Assembly: GCF_022664465.1 (NCBI RefSeq) | Contig: NZ_JAKREV010000007.1 | Span: 62,001 to 126,000, forward strand | Origin: Sphingomonas hankookensis | GTDB lineage: Bacteria; Pseudomonadota; Alphaproteobacteria; Sphingomonadales; Sphingomonadaceae | DNA: 64,000 nt | Direction of reading: 5' to 3' | In this document: positions 25,306-34,956 of the stretch, one piece after another | Numbering within the stretch: the stretch's first letter is position 1 | How the letters are laid out: the number at the start of each line of letters is the position of its first letter | Notes under the pieces: model-generated | The model's input: the letters and a program-made list of their open reading frames with translations, nothing else | The model's database searches: none | Told to the model about the DNA's origin: nothing | Translations under genes and position numbers: made by a program

Positions 25306-27729
25306 TTACCCCCGCCGCGCATCCGCCTTCTTCGTCCGGAGCGTCGCCGATGCCGCCGCGGGGTCGTCCGGCCACGGATGGCGCGGATAGCGGCCGCGCA
25401 TCTCCTTCGACACGTCGCGCCACGATCCGGCCCAGAACCCCGGCAGGTCGCGCGTCGTCTGGATCGGGCGGCCGGCGGGCGAGGTCAGGCTCAGCGTCAG
25501 CGGTTGCCCGGCGACCATCGGATGGGTCGCGAGCCCGAACAGCGCCTGCACGCGCAACTCGACGCGCGGGCCCCCTTCGGCGGCATAGTCGATCGCATGG
25601 CTCGACCCTGCCGGGCTTTCGAACCGCGCGGGCGCGAGGCGGCGGACCTGCTGCATCCAGTCCCAGCCGGCGAGCTGCTCGAGCGCGTCGTGCAGCCCGG
25701 TCGCCGCCTCCAGCCGGCGTTTGCCCGCCAGCAATGGCGGCAACCAGTCGTCGATCGTCGCGGTCAGCGCCGCATTGCCCAGCGGATCGTCCTTCCCCAG
25801 CATCGCCGCGACATAGGCCGAGCGACGGCGGAGCGTCTCCGCGCCCTCCCATGGCAGCAGCGACAGGTCGCGGCGCACGCCCTCGGTCAGCGCGGCGACG
25901 ATTTCCTGCGGCGAGGCGGCGGCATCGGGGCCGGACGACAGACGGATCGCGCCCAACCGGCGTTCGCGCAGGGCGATGACGCCGCGTGTCGCGGGATCGA
26001 AGCTGACGCTGCGCCGCGTTTCGATCCGGTCGCCGAACAGTTGCTCGACCGTCGCCTGATCGATCGCCACCGCCGACAGGATGCGTGCGCCTGCCGCCTG
26101 CCCCTGCGTATCGGCGACCGCCAGCCATTCGGCCGAACCGAGCGCCGCCGCCTCCAGCGTGAACCCGCGCCCACCGACCGACGCCCAGCGTTCGCCGCTG
26201 GCGTCGCGGCGTTTGGCGATGCGGTCGGGAAAAGCGAGCGCGACGCTGCGGGCAAGGGCATCGGCGGGCGGATCGTCGCGGCCCTTTACCAGCTTGCGCC
26301 AGCGGTCGGCGAGGCGCCGCGACGCATCGGCGCGTTGCCCGCGTTCGGTACGCCAGCGACGGCGGCGCTGGTCGAGATCGGTGTCGTTGCCACCCAGCCC
26401 CCGCTCGCCCAGCAGCACCGCGACCTCCGCCGCCGCCCCGGCGAACCCCTGCTCGCCTGCGCGGATCAGCATATGGGCGAGGCGGGGATTGAGCGGCAGC
26501 GCGGCGATGGCGAGGCCGTGCGGCGTCGGCCGGCCATCGGCATCGATCGCGTCCAAGGTCGCGAGGCGCGCGCGCGCCTCCTCGATCGCGGCGGCGGGTG
26601 GCGGGTCGAGCCAGCGCAGCGTCGTCGGGTCGCTCACCCCCCATTTGCCGCATTCCAGCACCAGCGCCGACAGGTCGGCCTCGAGGATTTCGGCCGGATC
26701 GAAGCGCGGCAGACCGGCGGTCGCGGCGGCCTCCCACAGGCGATAGGCCACGCCCGGCCCCTGCCTTGCCGCACGGCCCGCCCGTTGGGTGACTGCCGCC
26801 TGCGACGCGCGTTCGGTGGTCAGTCGGGTCATCCCTGCCGCACGGTCGTAACGCGGGCGGCGGGCGAGGCCGGAATCGACAACGATGCGAATGCCGTCGA
26901 GGGTCAGCGAGGTTTCGGCGATGCTGGTCGCCAGCACGATCTTGCGCCGGCCATCGGGATCGGGCGCGATCGCGGCGCGCTGTTCGCCCGGCAGCAGCGT
27001 GCCGTGCAACCGGTGCAGTATCGCGCCGTCGGGGACCGCGATCCGTTCGGCGGTGCGCTCGATCTCGGCGACGCCGGGGAGGAAGGCGAGAATACCGCCC
27101 TCGGCTTCGGTCAGCGCGCGGCGGATCGCGGCGGCGACCGAATCCTCGATCCGCGCCTCGGCGTTACGGCCGATATGGCGCAGGTCGAGCGGATAGGACC
27201 GCCCCTCGCTTTCGATCACCGGGGCGTCGTCCATCAGCGCGGCGAAGCGTTCGCCATCCAGCGTCGCCGACATGGCGAGGACGCGCAGATCGGGCCGCAG
27301 CGCCGCCTGTGCGTCGAGTGCGAGGGCGAGGCCGAAATCGCTGTCGAGGCTGCGTTCGTGGACCTCGTCGAACAGCACCGCCGATACGCCGGCCAGTTCG
27401 GGATCGGCCTGGATGCGGGCAACGAAGATGCCCTCGGTCATCACCGTGACCCGCGTCGCGGCGGATCGCTTGCTGTCCATGCGGGTGGCGTAGCCGAAGG
27501 TCTGACCGACCGGTTCGCCGGCGGTGGCGGCCATGCGCTCTGCGGCAGCACGCGCGGCGATGCGGCGGGGGGACAGGAGCAGGACCTCGCCGGTGACCCA
27601 CGGTTCGGCGAGCAGCGCTGGCGCGACCGCAGTGGTCTTGCCCGCACCCGGCGGCGCGACGAGGACGGCGGAGGTGCGGTCGCGCAGCGTCTGAAGCAGG
27701 TCGGGCAGGACGGCGTGGATGGGGAGCAT
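25306..27729 (-). CDS. hrpB: ATP-dependent helicase HrpB
   Basis: 807 residues from ATG 27729 (MLPIHAVLPDL). The longer frame upstream reads through a family A repeat. Motifs are Walker A APPGAGKTT, DEVH box VLFDEVHERS, SAT in LAMSATLDGE, and motif VI QRAGRAARQ; an HrpB-specific C-terminal domain ends near the basic tail. It is a DExH helicase of the HrpA/HrpB group, proposed to act on RNA; its cellular task is poorly defined. Transcribed alone, with the aldo/keto reductase gene upstream on the same strand. Confidence 0.93.
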   Translation of the reverse strand: MLPIHAVLPDLLQTLRDRTSAVLVAPPGAGKTTAVAPALLAEPWVTGEVLLLSPRRIAARAAAERMAATAGEPVGQTFGYATRMDSKRSAATRVTVMTEGIFVARIQADPELAGVSAVLFDEVHERSLDSDFGLALALDAQAALRPDLRVLAMSATLDGERFAALMDDAPVIESEGRSYPLDLRHIGRNAEARIEDSVAAAIRRALTEAEGGILAFLPGVAEIERTAERIAVPDGAILHRLHGTLLPGEQRAAIAPDPDGRRKIVLATSIAETSLTLDGIRIVVDSGLARRPRYDRAAGMTRLTTERASQAAVTQRAGRAARQGPGVAYRLWEAAATAGLPRFDPAEILEADLSALVLECGKWGVSDPTTLRWLDPPPAAAIEEARARLATLDAIDADGRPTPHGLAIAALPLNPRLAHMLIRAGEQGFAGAAAEVAVLLGERGLGGNDTDLDQRRRRWRTERGQRADASRRLADRWRKLVKGRDDPPADALARSVALAFPDRIAKRRDASGERWASVGGRGFTLEAAALGSAEWLAVADTQGQAAGARILSAVAIDQATVEQLFGDRIETRRSVSFDPATRGVIALRERRLGAIRLSSGPDAAASPQEIVAALTEGVRRDLSLLPWEGAETLRRRSAYVAAMLGKDDPLGNAALTATIDDWLPPLLAGKRRLEAATGLHDALEQLAGWDWMQQVRRLAPARFESPAGSSHAIDYAAEGGPRVELRVQALFGLATHPMVAGQPLTLSLTSPAGRPIQTTRDLPGFWAGSWRDVSKEMRGRYPRHPWPDDPAAASATLRTKKADARRG

Positions 27730-27743
27730 GGTTTCCCTTAGCA

Positions 27744-27887
27744 ATCCTCCCCGCTTGCGGGGAGGGGGACCGCTCGCGCCAGCGAGGGGTGGAGGGGGAT
27801 CGCCGCGCAACGCCACGGTTGCGACTGCGGACACCCCCCTCCACCATCGCTTCGCGACGGTCCCCCTCCTCGTGCCAGAGAGGATGT
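27744..27887. repeat. Family A inverted repeat, copy 3
   Basis: ATCCTCCCCGCTTGCGGGGA ... CCTCGTGCCAGAGAGGATGT, right arm decayed. It fills the gap between the aldo/keto reductase stop (TTA at 27887) and the hrpB start. Confidence 0.85.
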
Positions 27888-28681
27888 TAGAGGGTGTCGG
27901 GGTGGGGTCCCAAGCGACCGTCCTCGCGGTCCATCGCGTCGAGCTTGGCGATCTGGTCGGGTGTCAGCTTCACCGACTGCGCGGCAAGATTCTCCTCGAT
28001 CCGCGCGCGCGACGACGCCTTCGGGATCACGCCCAGCCCGGCCTGCAGGTGCCACGCCAGGATCACCTGCGCCGGGGTCGCACCGGCCTCTTGCGCGATC
28101 GCCGATATGGTCGGGTCGGTCAGTAGCGTCCCCTGCCCGAGCGGCGACCAGCTTTGCGTGACGATGCCGAGCCGTTCATGCGCGGCACGGGCGGCACGCT
28201 GCTGGAAGGTCGGATGCAGCTCGATCTGGTTGAGCGCGGGCACCACGCCGGTCGCATCGACGATCCGGTCCAGATGGTCGGGCGAAAAATTCGACACGCC
28301 GATCGACGCGACCCGTCCCTCCTCGCACAGCCGCACCAGCGCCTTCCACGTATCGACATAGCGATCCTGCGACGGCATCGGCCAGTGGATCAGGAACAGG
28401 TCGATCCGCGGCAGCTTCGCGGCGCTGGCGTCGAACGCCTTGAGCGCGCCGTCATAGCCCATGTCGTCGCGCCACAGCTTGGTGGTGACGAACGCTTGCG
28501 CGTCGGCGGTCGCTTCGCCGACGCCGGCTTCGTTAGCGTAGAAGGCGGCGGTGTCGATCAGGCGATAGCCGGCGTCCAGCGCCTCGCGCGACAGGCGGGC
28601 GGAATCTTGCGGAGGGACCTTGTAGGTGCCGAAGCCGAGCGCGGGGATGGTGCGGCCGTCGTTGAGGGTCAGGTCGGTCAT
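27887..28681 (-). CDS. Aldo/keto reductase
   Basis: 264 residues. The AKR tetrad is complete: Asp and Tyr in RLIDTAAFYANE, Lys in VTTKLWRDDM and His in LFLIHWP. VASIGVSNF, NQIELHP and IPKASS (cofactor) follow. It belongs to the 2,5-diketo-gluconate reductase-like group (DkgA/B), NADPH-dependent; the substrate is unknown. Its TAA stop lies at the edge of a family A repeat. The upstream 378-bp gap has two further repeats. Confidence 0.92.
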   Translation of the reverse strand: MTDLTLNDGRTIPALGFGTYKVPPQDSARLSREALDAGYRLIDTAAFYANEAGVGEATADAQAFVTTKLWRDDMGYDGALKAFDASAAKLPRIDLFLIHWPMPSQDRYVDTWKALVRLCEEGRVASIGVSNFSPDHLDRIVDATGVVPALNQIELHPTFQQRAARAAHERLGIVTQSWSPLGQGTLLTDPTISAIAQEAGATPAQVILAWHLQAGLGVIPKASSRARIEENLAAQSVKLTPDQIAKLDAMDREDGRLGPHPDTL

Positions 28682-28759
28682 GAGGGTGTCCGTGCGGTTG
28701 GCGTTTTGGGATGAAGCGATGGGGGTGCGGTGGTGTTCCCTGCCTGCCTACCCCGCAGG

Positions 28760-28874
28760 CCGTTCGTGCTGAGTAGGGGCTGAGCGAAGTCGAAGACCCG
28801 TACCGAAGCACCTGCCACGAACGGTCCTTCGATACGCCGCTTCGACTGGCTCAGCGGCTACTCAGGGCGAACGG
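28760..28874. repeat. Family H inverted repeat
   Basis: CCGTTCGTGCTGAGTAGGGG ... GGCTACTCAGGGCGAACGG, with inner GAGCGAAGTCGAAG and CTTCGACTGGCTCAG. It resembles a repeat type I recall from many sphingomonad genomes. Confidence 0.8.
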
Positions 28875-28900
28875 ATTTAGTACAAACCCATCCCAAAATT

Positions 28901-29020
28901 CCGTTCGGTTCAAGCAGCTTCGAGCTTGTCGAGAAGCGGCAGTCGAGAACTCCCCGCTTGGGGCAACCCCTTCTCGACTTCGGTTCTCGACAGGCTCGAA
29001 CCTGCGCTCGAAGCAAACGG
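28901..29020. repeat. Family G inverted repeat, copy 3
   Basis: CCGTTCGGTTCAAGCAGCTT ... GGCTCGAACCTGCGCTCGAAGCAAACGG; same arms as the copies at 23803 and 25175. Confidence 0.83.
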
Positions 29021-29059
29021 GAGGATGAAAAGGGGATAGAGAGGAGGCGGAGGAGCTCC

Positions 29060-31414
29060 CTACCCCGTCGGCCGCCCGTCCGAATCCATCAGCACCTCGC
29101 GCCGCCCGACATGGTCCGGCCGCGATACCAAGCCTTCCTTTTCCATCCGCTCGATCAGCCGCGCCGCCGAATTATACCCGACGCGCAACTGGCGCTGGAG
29201 CCAGCTGGTCGACGCCTTCTGGCTCTCCGCCACCAGCTGGCATGCCTGGCGGAAGGTCTGTTCCTCTGGCGAATCGTCGCCGGTCGGCGCCCCGTCGAGG
29301 CTGAAGCCGGCATCGCCCTCCGGCTCGTTGACCACCGCGTCGATATAGTCGGGCGCCCCCTGCGACCGCCAGAAATCGGCGACCGCCTGCACCTCGTCAT
29401 CGCTGACGAACGGCCCGTGGACACGCGCCAGCGCCTTGCCGCCGGGCATGTAGAGCATGTCGCCGCGGCCCAGCAGCTGTTCCGCGCCCTGTTCGCCCAG
29501 GATGGTGCGCGAATCGATCTTGGACGTGACGTGGAAGCTGATGCGCGTCGGCAGGTTCGCCTTGATCACACCGGTGATGACGTCGACCGAGGGGCGCTGC
29601 GTCGCCATGATCAGGTGGATGCCCGCCGCGCGCGCCTTTTGCGCGAGACGCTGGATCAGGAATTCGACCTCCTTGCCCGCCGTCATCATCAGGTCGGCGA
29701 GTTCGTCGACGATCACCACGATCTGCGGCAGCGGCGACAGGTCGAGCGTCTCTTCCTCATAGATCGGCGTGCCGGTATCGGCGTCGTAGCCGGTCTGCAC
29801 CTTGCGGCCGAGCTTCTGGCCCTTCGCCATCGCGGCGCGGACCTTGTCGTTGAAGCTGGCGAGGCTGCGGACGTTGATCGACGCCATCATGCGATAGCGG
29901 TCCTCCATCTGCTCGACCGCCCATTTCAGCGCGCGCACCGCCTTGGGCGGGTCGGTCACGACGTCGGCCAGTAGGTGCGGGATGCCGCGATACATGCTGA
30001 GTTCGAGCATCTTCGGATCGATCATGATCATGCGGCACTGGTCCGGGGTCAGCCGGTAGAGCAGCGACAGGATCATGCAGTTCAGCCCGACCGATTTGCC
30101 CGATCCGGTGGTCCCTGCGACCAGCAGATGCGGCATCGGCGCCAGATCGGCGACGACCGGATCGCCCGCGATATTCTTGCCCAGCACGATGGGGAGCTGC
30201 GCATTCTGGTCGGCGAACGCCTGGCTGGCCATCAGTTCGTGCAGGCTGACCGTCTCGCGCCGCTGGTTGGGCAGTTCGATACCGATCACGGTGCGGCCGG
30301 GGATCGTCGCGACGCGGGCGGAGATCGCCGACATGTTGCGCGCGATATCGTCGGCCAGCTGGATCACGCGGCTGGCGCGGATGCCGGGTTCGGGCTCCAG
30401 TTCGTACATGGTGACGACCGGGCCGGGGGCGACCTTCACCACCTGCCCCTTCACGTTGAAATCGTCGAGCACGCTTTCGAGCAGACGCGAATTGCGCTCC
30501 AGCGCCGCCTTGTCGATGCCCGGCCCGGTCGATTCGGGCGGCGGGGTCAGCAGGTCGATCGACGGCAGCGCGAAATTGTCGCGCCCCTCGCTGCTCGCCG
30601 GGCGCGGCGCGCTGGCAAGTGCGGGCGAGGCGGCGCGGTCGGCGATGACCGGTGGCGCGCGGTCGTCGGCCTGGGCGACGCGGCGCGGCTGCGGCCGGGC
30701 GAGGGCGTCGTCCTCGTCCTCCATACCGGCCAGCGGCAGGCGCGGTGCGGGATCGAACGGCAGCTCGTCGTCATAGGCGTCGCCATCGTCGGCATCGGCG
30801 CGGACGCGGCGTTCGAACTTCGGCATGCGGAAGGTGCCGTCGGGAATCTCGATCGTCAGCCCCTTGGCCCAGCGCCATACGCCGAACAGCCCGGTGGCGA
30901 GCGCCACGACGCGAATCGTCCACAGTTCGGCGACGGGCACGCCAATCAGGTGGATCAGCCCCTGTACCGCCGCCGCGATGCTCCACCCGATCACCCCGCC
31001 ATAGCCGGCGGGCAGCGTCAGGATCGCCTCGCCCGACACGAACGCCAGCGTGGTGCCCATGGCAAGCACGCCGATCAGGCAGTCGCGCACCATCCGCGGC
31101 CATGGCCCCACGGGCACGTCGCGCCACAACCGGACGCTGACGATCAGTCCCAGCGGCAACAGCATCGCCACCGCCACGCCGAACACGGTCAGCAGCGCAT
31201 CGGCCAGCAGCGCGCCCGGCGCGCCCAGCTTGTTGGCGACCGGCCCGCCCGCGGCGGTGCTGAACGACGGATCGGCGGGTGAATAGCTGAGCAATGCGAC
31301 CGCGATCAGGACGATGCCGAGGAACAGGACCGTCGCCCCGATCATCGCGCCGCTGCGCTTCGCACCCGCCTTCATCGCGTCGCGCCACAACATCGGCTGC
31401 GCGTTGGTCGCCAT
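29060..31414 (-). CDS. ftsK: DNA translocase FtsK
   Basis: 784 residues. N-terminal part has about four membrane spans (to residue ~170), then a variable acidic/proline linker, then the motor: Walker A AGTTGSGKSVGLN and Walker B IVVIVDELADLMM, and the C-terminal gamma winged helix (QRQLRVGYNSAARLIERMEKEG) that reads KOPS. It pumps chromosome DNA through the septum and activates Xer recombination. I start at ATG 31414; a GTG nine bases upstream has its AGG too close. The linker is short compared with E. coli, as is usual in this class. Divergent from the Ubi-type gene. Confidence 0.96.
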   Translation of the reverse strand: MATNAQPMLWRDAMKAGAKRSGAMIGATVLFLGIVLIAVALLSYSPADPSFSTAAGGPVANKLGAPGALLADALLTVFGVAVAMLLPLGLIVSVRLWRDVPVGPWPRMVRDCLIGVLAMGTTLAFVSGEAILTLPAGYGGVIGWSIAAAVQGLIHLIGVPVAELWTIRVVALATGLFGVWRWAKGLTIEIPDGTFRMPKFERRVRADADDGDAYDDELPFDPAPRLPLAGMEDEDDALARPQPRRVAQADDRAPPVIADRAASPALASAPRPASSEGRDNFALPSIDLLTPPPESTGPGIDKAALERNSRLLESVLDDFNVKGQVVKVAPGPVVTMYELEPEPGIRASRVIQLADDIARNMSAISARVATIPGRTVIGIELPNQRRETVSLHELMASQAFADQNAQLPIVLGKNIAGDPVVADLAPMPHLLVAGTTGSGKSVGLNCMILSLLYRLTPDQCRMIMIDPKMLELSMYRGIPHLLADVVTDPPKAVRALKWAVEQMEDRYRMMASINVRSLASFNDKVRAAMAKGQKLGRKVQTGYDADTGTPIYEEETLDLSPLPQIVVIVDELADLMMTAGKEVEFLIQRLAQKARAAGIHLIMATQRPSVDVITGVIKANLPTRISFHVTSKIDSRTILGEQGAEQLLGRGDMLYMPGGKALARVHGPFVSDDEVQAVADFWRSQGAPDYIDAVVNEPEGDAGFSLDGAPTGDDSPEEQTFRQACQLVAESQKASTSWLQRQLRVGYNSAARLIERMEKEGLVSRPDHVGRREVLMDSDGRPTG

Positions 31415-31543
31415 TCGTTCCACCCTTGTTCGATACGAATCCGATGTGCGCCGCGGCAGGCATGGTCGTCAAGGCGGCGTTGCGGTGGGATGCACGAGAG
31501 CCTAAGTCGCGAAGGACGAAACGCATTCACGGATGGAGACTTC

Positions 31544-32761
31544 ATGGCACAAGCGGACGTCATCATCCTGGGCGGCGGGCTGGTCGGCAGCACGCTGGGC
31601 GTGGCGCTGGGCGTGCATGGCCTGACCTCGATCATCCTCGATCCGGCCGATCCCGCGGTGACGCTGGCCCCGGGGTTCGACGGGCGCGCCTCGGCGATCG
31701 CCAGCGCGACGCACCGCATGTTCGAGGCGATCGGCATCGCGCCGGGCTTAGGCGACGAGGGCTGCCCGATCGCCGCGATCCGCGCGACCGACGGACTGGA
31801 ACCCGGGAAGCTCGACTTCATTCCCGACGCCGCCGACGATCCGGTCGGCGTGATGTACGAGAACAAGCGGCTGCGGCAGGCGATCTACGACGCTGCAGTC
31901 GCATCGCCCAACATCGACCTGCGCTACCAGGACCGGGCGATCGACCTGCGGCGCGAAGCACATGGCGTGACGGTGACGACGGCAGGCGGCGATACGCTCA
32001 CCGCGCCGCTGCTGATCGCCGCCGAAGGGCGCAATTCGCCGACTCGCGAGGCGGCGGGCATCCGCGTCGCGCGGTGGAGCTACGATCATGCCGCGATCAT
32101 CACCACGCTGGGCCACGCCGAACCGCACGAAAACATCGCGTACGAAATCTTCTACCCTGCCGGGCCCTTCGCGATCCTGCCGCTGAACGACGACGATCAC
32201 GGCCACCGTTCGGCGATCGTGTGGACGGTCGATGCCAAGGACCGACCGGGGATGCTGAAGCTGTCCGACCGCGCGTTCCTTGCCGAAGCATCGAAGAAGA
32301 TGGGCGGGTTTCTGGGCAAGCTGTCCAACCTGTCGGCGCGGTCGAGCTATCCGCTCGGCTTCCACCATGCCGCGACGATCACCGCCGATCGGCTGGTGCT
32401 GGTCGGCGATGCCGCGCACGGCATCCATCCGATCGCCGGACAGGGGCTGAACCTCGGCCTGCGCGACGTCGCGGCGCTGACCGAGGTGCTGGTCGAGGGC
32501 AAGCGCACCGGGCTCGATCTGGGCGACCCCTATCTGCTGGAGCGGTATCAGCGGTGGCGCGGACTCGATACCTTCGCGGTGGCGCTGGCGACCGACGGGC
32601 TGACGCGCCTGTTCGGCATTCCGGGCAAGACGGCCAGTGCGGTACGGCGCTTCGGGCTGTCGGCGGTCGATTCGATCCCGCCGCTGAAAGCCGCGTTCAT
32701 GGCCGAGGCGCGCGGAGAGACAGGCAAGCTGCCGAAACTGTTGCAGGGCGTGACCGCGTGA
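31544..32761 (+). CDS. UbiH/UbiF/COQ6-family FAD monooxygenase
   Basis: 405 residues from ATG 31544, with GGAG seven bases upstream. FAD motifs ILGGGLVGSTLG near residue 8, the UbiH-type middle motif AAEGRNSPTREAAGI, and GDAAHGIHPIAGQGLNLGLRDVAAL in the third domain. Enzymes of this family hydroxylate the ring of ubiquinone precursors; which position cannot be told from sequence alone. No other ubi gene adjoins. The stop overlaps the next gene by four bases (GTGA). Confidence 0.92.
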   Translation: MAQADVIILGGGLVGSTLGVALGVHGLTSIILDPADPAVTLAPGFDGRASAIASATHRMFEAIGIAPGLGDEGCPIAAIRATDGLEPGKLDFIPDAADDPVGVMYENKRLRQAIYDAAVASPNIDLRYQDRAIDLRREAHGVTVTTAGGDTLTAPLLIAAEGRNSPTREAAGIRVARWSYDHAAIITTLGHAEPHENIAYEIFYPAGPFAILPLNDDDHGHRSAIVWTVDAKDRPGMLKLSDRAFLAEASKKMGGFLGKLSNLSARSSYPLGFHHAATITADRLVLVGDAAHGIHPIAGQGLNLGLRDVAALTEVLVEGKRTGLDLGDPYLLERYQRWRGLDTFAVALATDGLTRLFGIPGKTASAVRRFGLSAVDSIPPLKAAFMAEARGETGKLPKLLQGVTA

Positions 32762-33261
32762 CCCTGTCCACCGTCCAGCGCGGCGTGGCGCGCGGGATGG
32801 TGGCAGCGGCGGTAACGGGCATCGGCGCGCTAACCGCGGCGGGCTGGTATGATCCGGGGCATGCGTTGCCCGACCGACTGCGCGTGCTGGCGGTGGCGCT
32901 GGTCGTGCCGGGGCTATGGAGCGCCGCGGCGATCGGCAACGTGGCGCGGCTGCGGTTCTTTTCGACGCGCTCGATCGATGGCGGCGATGCCGATCCGGCG
33001 GTGGCGCAGGGGCGGGCCGTCGCGCAGAATACCCTCGAACAGACGGTGCTGGCGGCGATCGCCTATGGCGCGCTCATGCTGGCGACCGATCGATCGGTGC
33101 TGCCGGTGGCGGTGCTGGCGCTGTGTTTCTCGGTCGGGCGGGTCGGCTTCTGGGCAGGGTATCGCCGCGGTGCCGCCGCCCGCGCGTTCGGCTTTGCGCT
33201 GACCTTCTATCCGACGGTGCTGGCGCTGCTGGCCGCACCGGTCCTCGCCCTTCGCGGCTGA
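32758..33261 (+). CDS. MAPEG-family membrane protein
   Basis: 167 residues from GTG 32758, coupled to the monooxygenase stop. Four membrane spans are predicted (around 12-30, 40-58, 90-108, 120-160). The motif QNTLEQTVLAAIAY, with GFWAGYRRGAAARAFGFALTFYPT, resembles MAPEG proteins (membrane eicosanoid/glutathione-metabolism family). Substrate unknown. Found by following the operon; its frame is longer upstream but the coupled GTG fits best. Confidence 0.8.
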   Translation: MTLSTVQRGVARGMVAAAVTGIGALTAAGWYDPGHALPDRLRVLAVALVVPGLWSAAAIGNVARLRFFSTRSIDGGDADPAVAQGRAVAQNTLEQTVLAAIAYGALMLATDRSVLPVAVLALCFSVGRVGFWAGYRRGAAARAFGFALTFYPTVLALLAAPVLALRG

Positions 33262-33264
33262 CGG

Positions 33265-33729
33265 CTACCAGTCGCCGCTGCCCGTATCCCCCCGCCGCCA
33301 TTCCTCGATCCGCCGCGTCGTCGCCGGCGTCGTTCCCGGTGGCAGTGCGTCGGGGGCGAACCAGCCGACTTCGGCCACCTCCAGCGTATCGGCCCCACGC
33401 AGCGTGTCGTTCGCGGCGCGCGCGATATAGACGATCACATGGTCGTCCTTGCCCTCGCGCCGGTTGTGATAGACGCCCAGCACCCGCTCGACGCGCGCTT
33501 GCGTGACCGCCAGTTCCTCCGCCAGTTCACGGACCACTGCGTCGGACACCCCCTCACGCTTCTTCACCCCGCCGCCGGGCAGGTACCAGCCATCGATATA
33601 GGTATGCCGCACCAGCGCGACGCGCCCGGCGGGATCGATCAGCACCACGCGCACGCCGATGGTGCGCGGCCGGGCGATGCGCCACGCCAGCCGCATCGCC
33701 TTCCCCAGCAACCGGTGATGCAGCGCCAT
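33265..33729 (-). CDS. NUDIX hydrolase
   Basis: 154 residues from ATG 33729, preceded by AGGGGG. The Nudix box is GGVKKREGVSDAVVRELAEE, followed by LAV: the Gx5Ex7REUxEE core is intact, with the usual G before U replaced by Ala. It should cleave a nucleoside diphosphate linked to another moiety with Mg2+; the substrate is unknown. Last gene of a five-gene operon (gap of 8 bp upstream). Converges with the MAPEG gene. Confidence 0.88.
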   Translation of the reverse strand: MALHHRLLGKAMRLAWRIARPRTIGVRVVLIDPAGRVALVRHTYIDGWYLPGGGVKKREGVSDAVVRELAEELAVTQARVERVLGVYHNRREGKDDHVIVYIARAANDTLRGADTLEVAEVGWFAPDALPPGTTPATTRRIEEWRRGDTGSGDW

Positions 33730-33737
33730 GCGTCCCC

Positions 33738-34151
33738 CTACCCCGGCAGCGGACCGTCCTTCGCGACTTCCGCCTCCGCATCGGCCGCGACGGGTTCGCT
33801 GGCCGGGCGGATCATCAGGAAGCTGCCCGACCACACGCCGGGAATGTCCCACCGCCCGCTGATCTCGCAGCCATCCTCGCTCAACACCCCGGCATAGACG
33901 ACCATGTCGCCATAGCCGTCCGTGTCGCGATCGTCGTAGAATTTGCTGAACGCCACCTTGGCACCGTCGCGATGCCCATCGATCGCCGCGGCGATCAGCG
34001 CGCCCGGCGGGACCGAATACAGGTCGGGTTCGTGGATCGTGCCGACGATCGACCCGCCCAGATCGGCGATATCCGCCTCGAACGCGGTCGGCGGGTTGGT
34101 GTGCGGATAGTTGAAGATCCCGCTCCACTTGCCGCTCAGGTCGCCGCTCAC
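33738..34151 (-). CDS. Conserved-looking protein of unknown function, beta-rich
   Basis: 137 residues, no signal peptide or membrane span. The pattern of alternating short strands with [38 protein letters not shown] suggests a small beta-barrel, possibly avidin/lipocalin-like, but this is a guess from texture. The tail is acidic and likely disordered. It overlaps the Trm112 gene by four bases and precedes the Nudix gene by 8 bp, so it is clearly in the operon. Confidence 0.75.
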   Translation of the reverse strand: MSGDLSGKWSGIFNYPHTNPPTAFEADIADLGGSIVGTIHEPDLYSVPPGALIAAAIDGHRDGAKVAFSKFYDDRDTDGYGDMVVYAGVLSEDGCEISGRWDIPGVWSGSFLMIRPASEPVAADAEAEVAKDGPLPG

Positions 34152-34342
34152 AACGGGCGCGCCGCGTCGACCAGCAGCACCGGCACGCCGCGGCGGATCG
34201 GAAAGGCGAGGCCGGCAGCCTCCGAAATCAGCTCGCCCGCCTGCGCGTCATGGATGAGCGGGGTGCGCGTCACCGGGCAGACGAGGATCGACAACAACCA
34301 CGGGTCGATCGCCTCGCCGGTCCCTGCCTGCTCCTGTGTCAT
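34148..34342 (-). CDS. Trm112-family protein (YcaR-like)
   Basis: 64 residues. [35 protein letters not shown] match bacterial YcaR/Trm112 proteins (zinc-ribbon-like small fold; eukaryotic Trm112 activates methyltransferases). Only one Cys of the usual CPxC remains. Coupled by four-base overlaps at both ends. Confidence 0.85.
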   Translation of the reverse strand: MTQEQAGTGEAIDPWLLSILVCPVTRTPLIHDAQAGELISEAAGLAFPIRRGVPVLLVDAARPL

Positions 34343-34956
34343 TGCAGCGTCGCCTCTTCGTCATCGCCATGCCTGCCGAAGAATTGCATGAGCTGTACGA
34401 TCAGTTCCGCGCGGTCCGACAAAGCGTCGACTTCGAGCAGCGCCTGCTTGGCGGCCACATCGAACGGCGCGATCTGCGCAATGCCGTTGACGAGGCTCTC
34501 GTCATCCAGCCGCCCGACCGACTCCCAGTCGACCGCATAGCCCAGCCGATCGGCGAAACGCCGCGATTCGATCTCCAGCGACGCTCGCTCCGCCAGCGCC
34601 AACGTGGTGTCGCCGACGACCGGCAGCATCTCCGCCTCGACCTGCCGGAACGCGGTCGTCACCTCCAGCTCACGCACCACCCGGAAGCGCTGCAGCCCGC
34701 GCAGCACGATCTCGTACCGGCCATCGGCATGCGCCTCGACATCGACGATCTGCCCGATACAGCCGATATCGAACAGCGGCGGCCGGTCGCCGTCAGCCCC
34801 GACCGGACGCGGCTGGATCATGCCGATGCGGCGATCGCGCGCCAAGGCGTCAGACACCATCGCCCGGTACCGCGGCTCAAAGATGTGCAGCGGCAAGTGC
34901 ATGTTCGGAAACAGCAGCGCCCCCGCCAACGGGAAGACGGAGACGCGCGCGCTCAT
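34339..34956 (-). CDS. LON N-terminal substrate-binding domain protein
   Basis: 205 residues from ATG 34956 ([10 protein letters not shown]), coupled to the thioredoxin-like gene by [33 protein letters not shown] is the Lon-N (PUA-like) signature, here cited in parts: [12 protein letters not shown] and LHIFEPRYR. No ATPase or protease domain follows, so it is a stand-alone substrate-binding domain, perhaps a protein-quality-control adaptor. The neighbouring CnoX-like chaperone fits that idea. Confidence 0.9.
   Translation of the reverse strand: MSARVSVFPLAGALLFPNMHLPLHIFEPRYRAMVSDALARDRRIGMIQPRPVGADGDRPPLFDIGCIGQIVDVEAHADGRYEIVLRGLQRFRVVRELEVTTAFRQVEAEMLPVVGDTTLALAERASLEIESRRFADRLGYAVDWESVGRLDDESLVNGIAQIAPFDVAAKQALLEVDALSDRAELIVQLMQFFGRHGDDEEATLQ

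Larger units (their letters stand above)
28682..29059. other. 378-bp gene-free gap with two repeats
   Basis: Between the ftsK 3' end and the aldo/keto reductase start. Contains family H and family G elements and the promoter of the reductase gene. No gene seen. Confidence 0.78.

Noticed and set aside
25378..27741. 787-codon frame antisense to hrpB
   Set aside because: Opposite strand of a helicase with all motifs; no recognisable features.
33738..34128. Extended Nudix frame covering the unknown gene
   Set aside because: The Nudix domain begins after ATG 33729 with its own AGGGGG; the upstream part is a shadow of the 137-residue protein.
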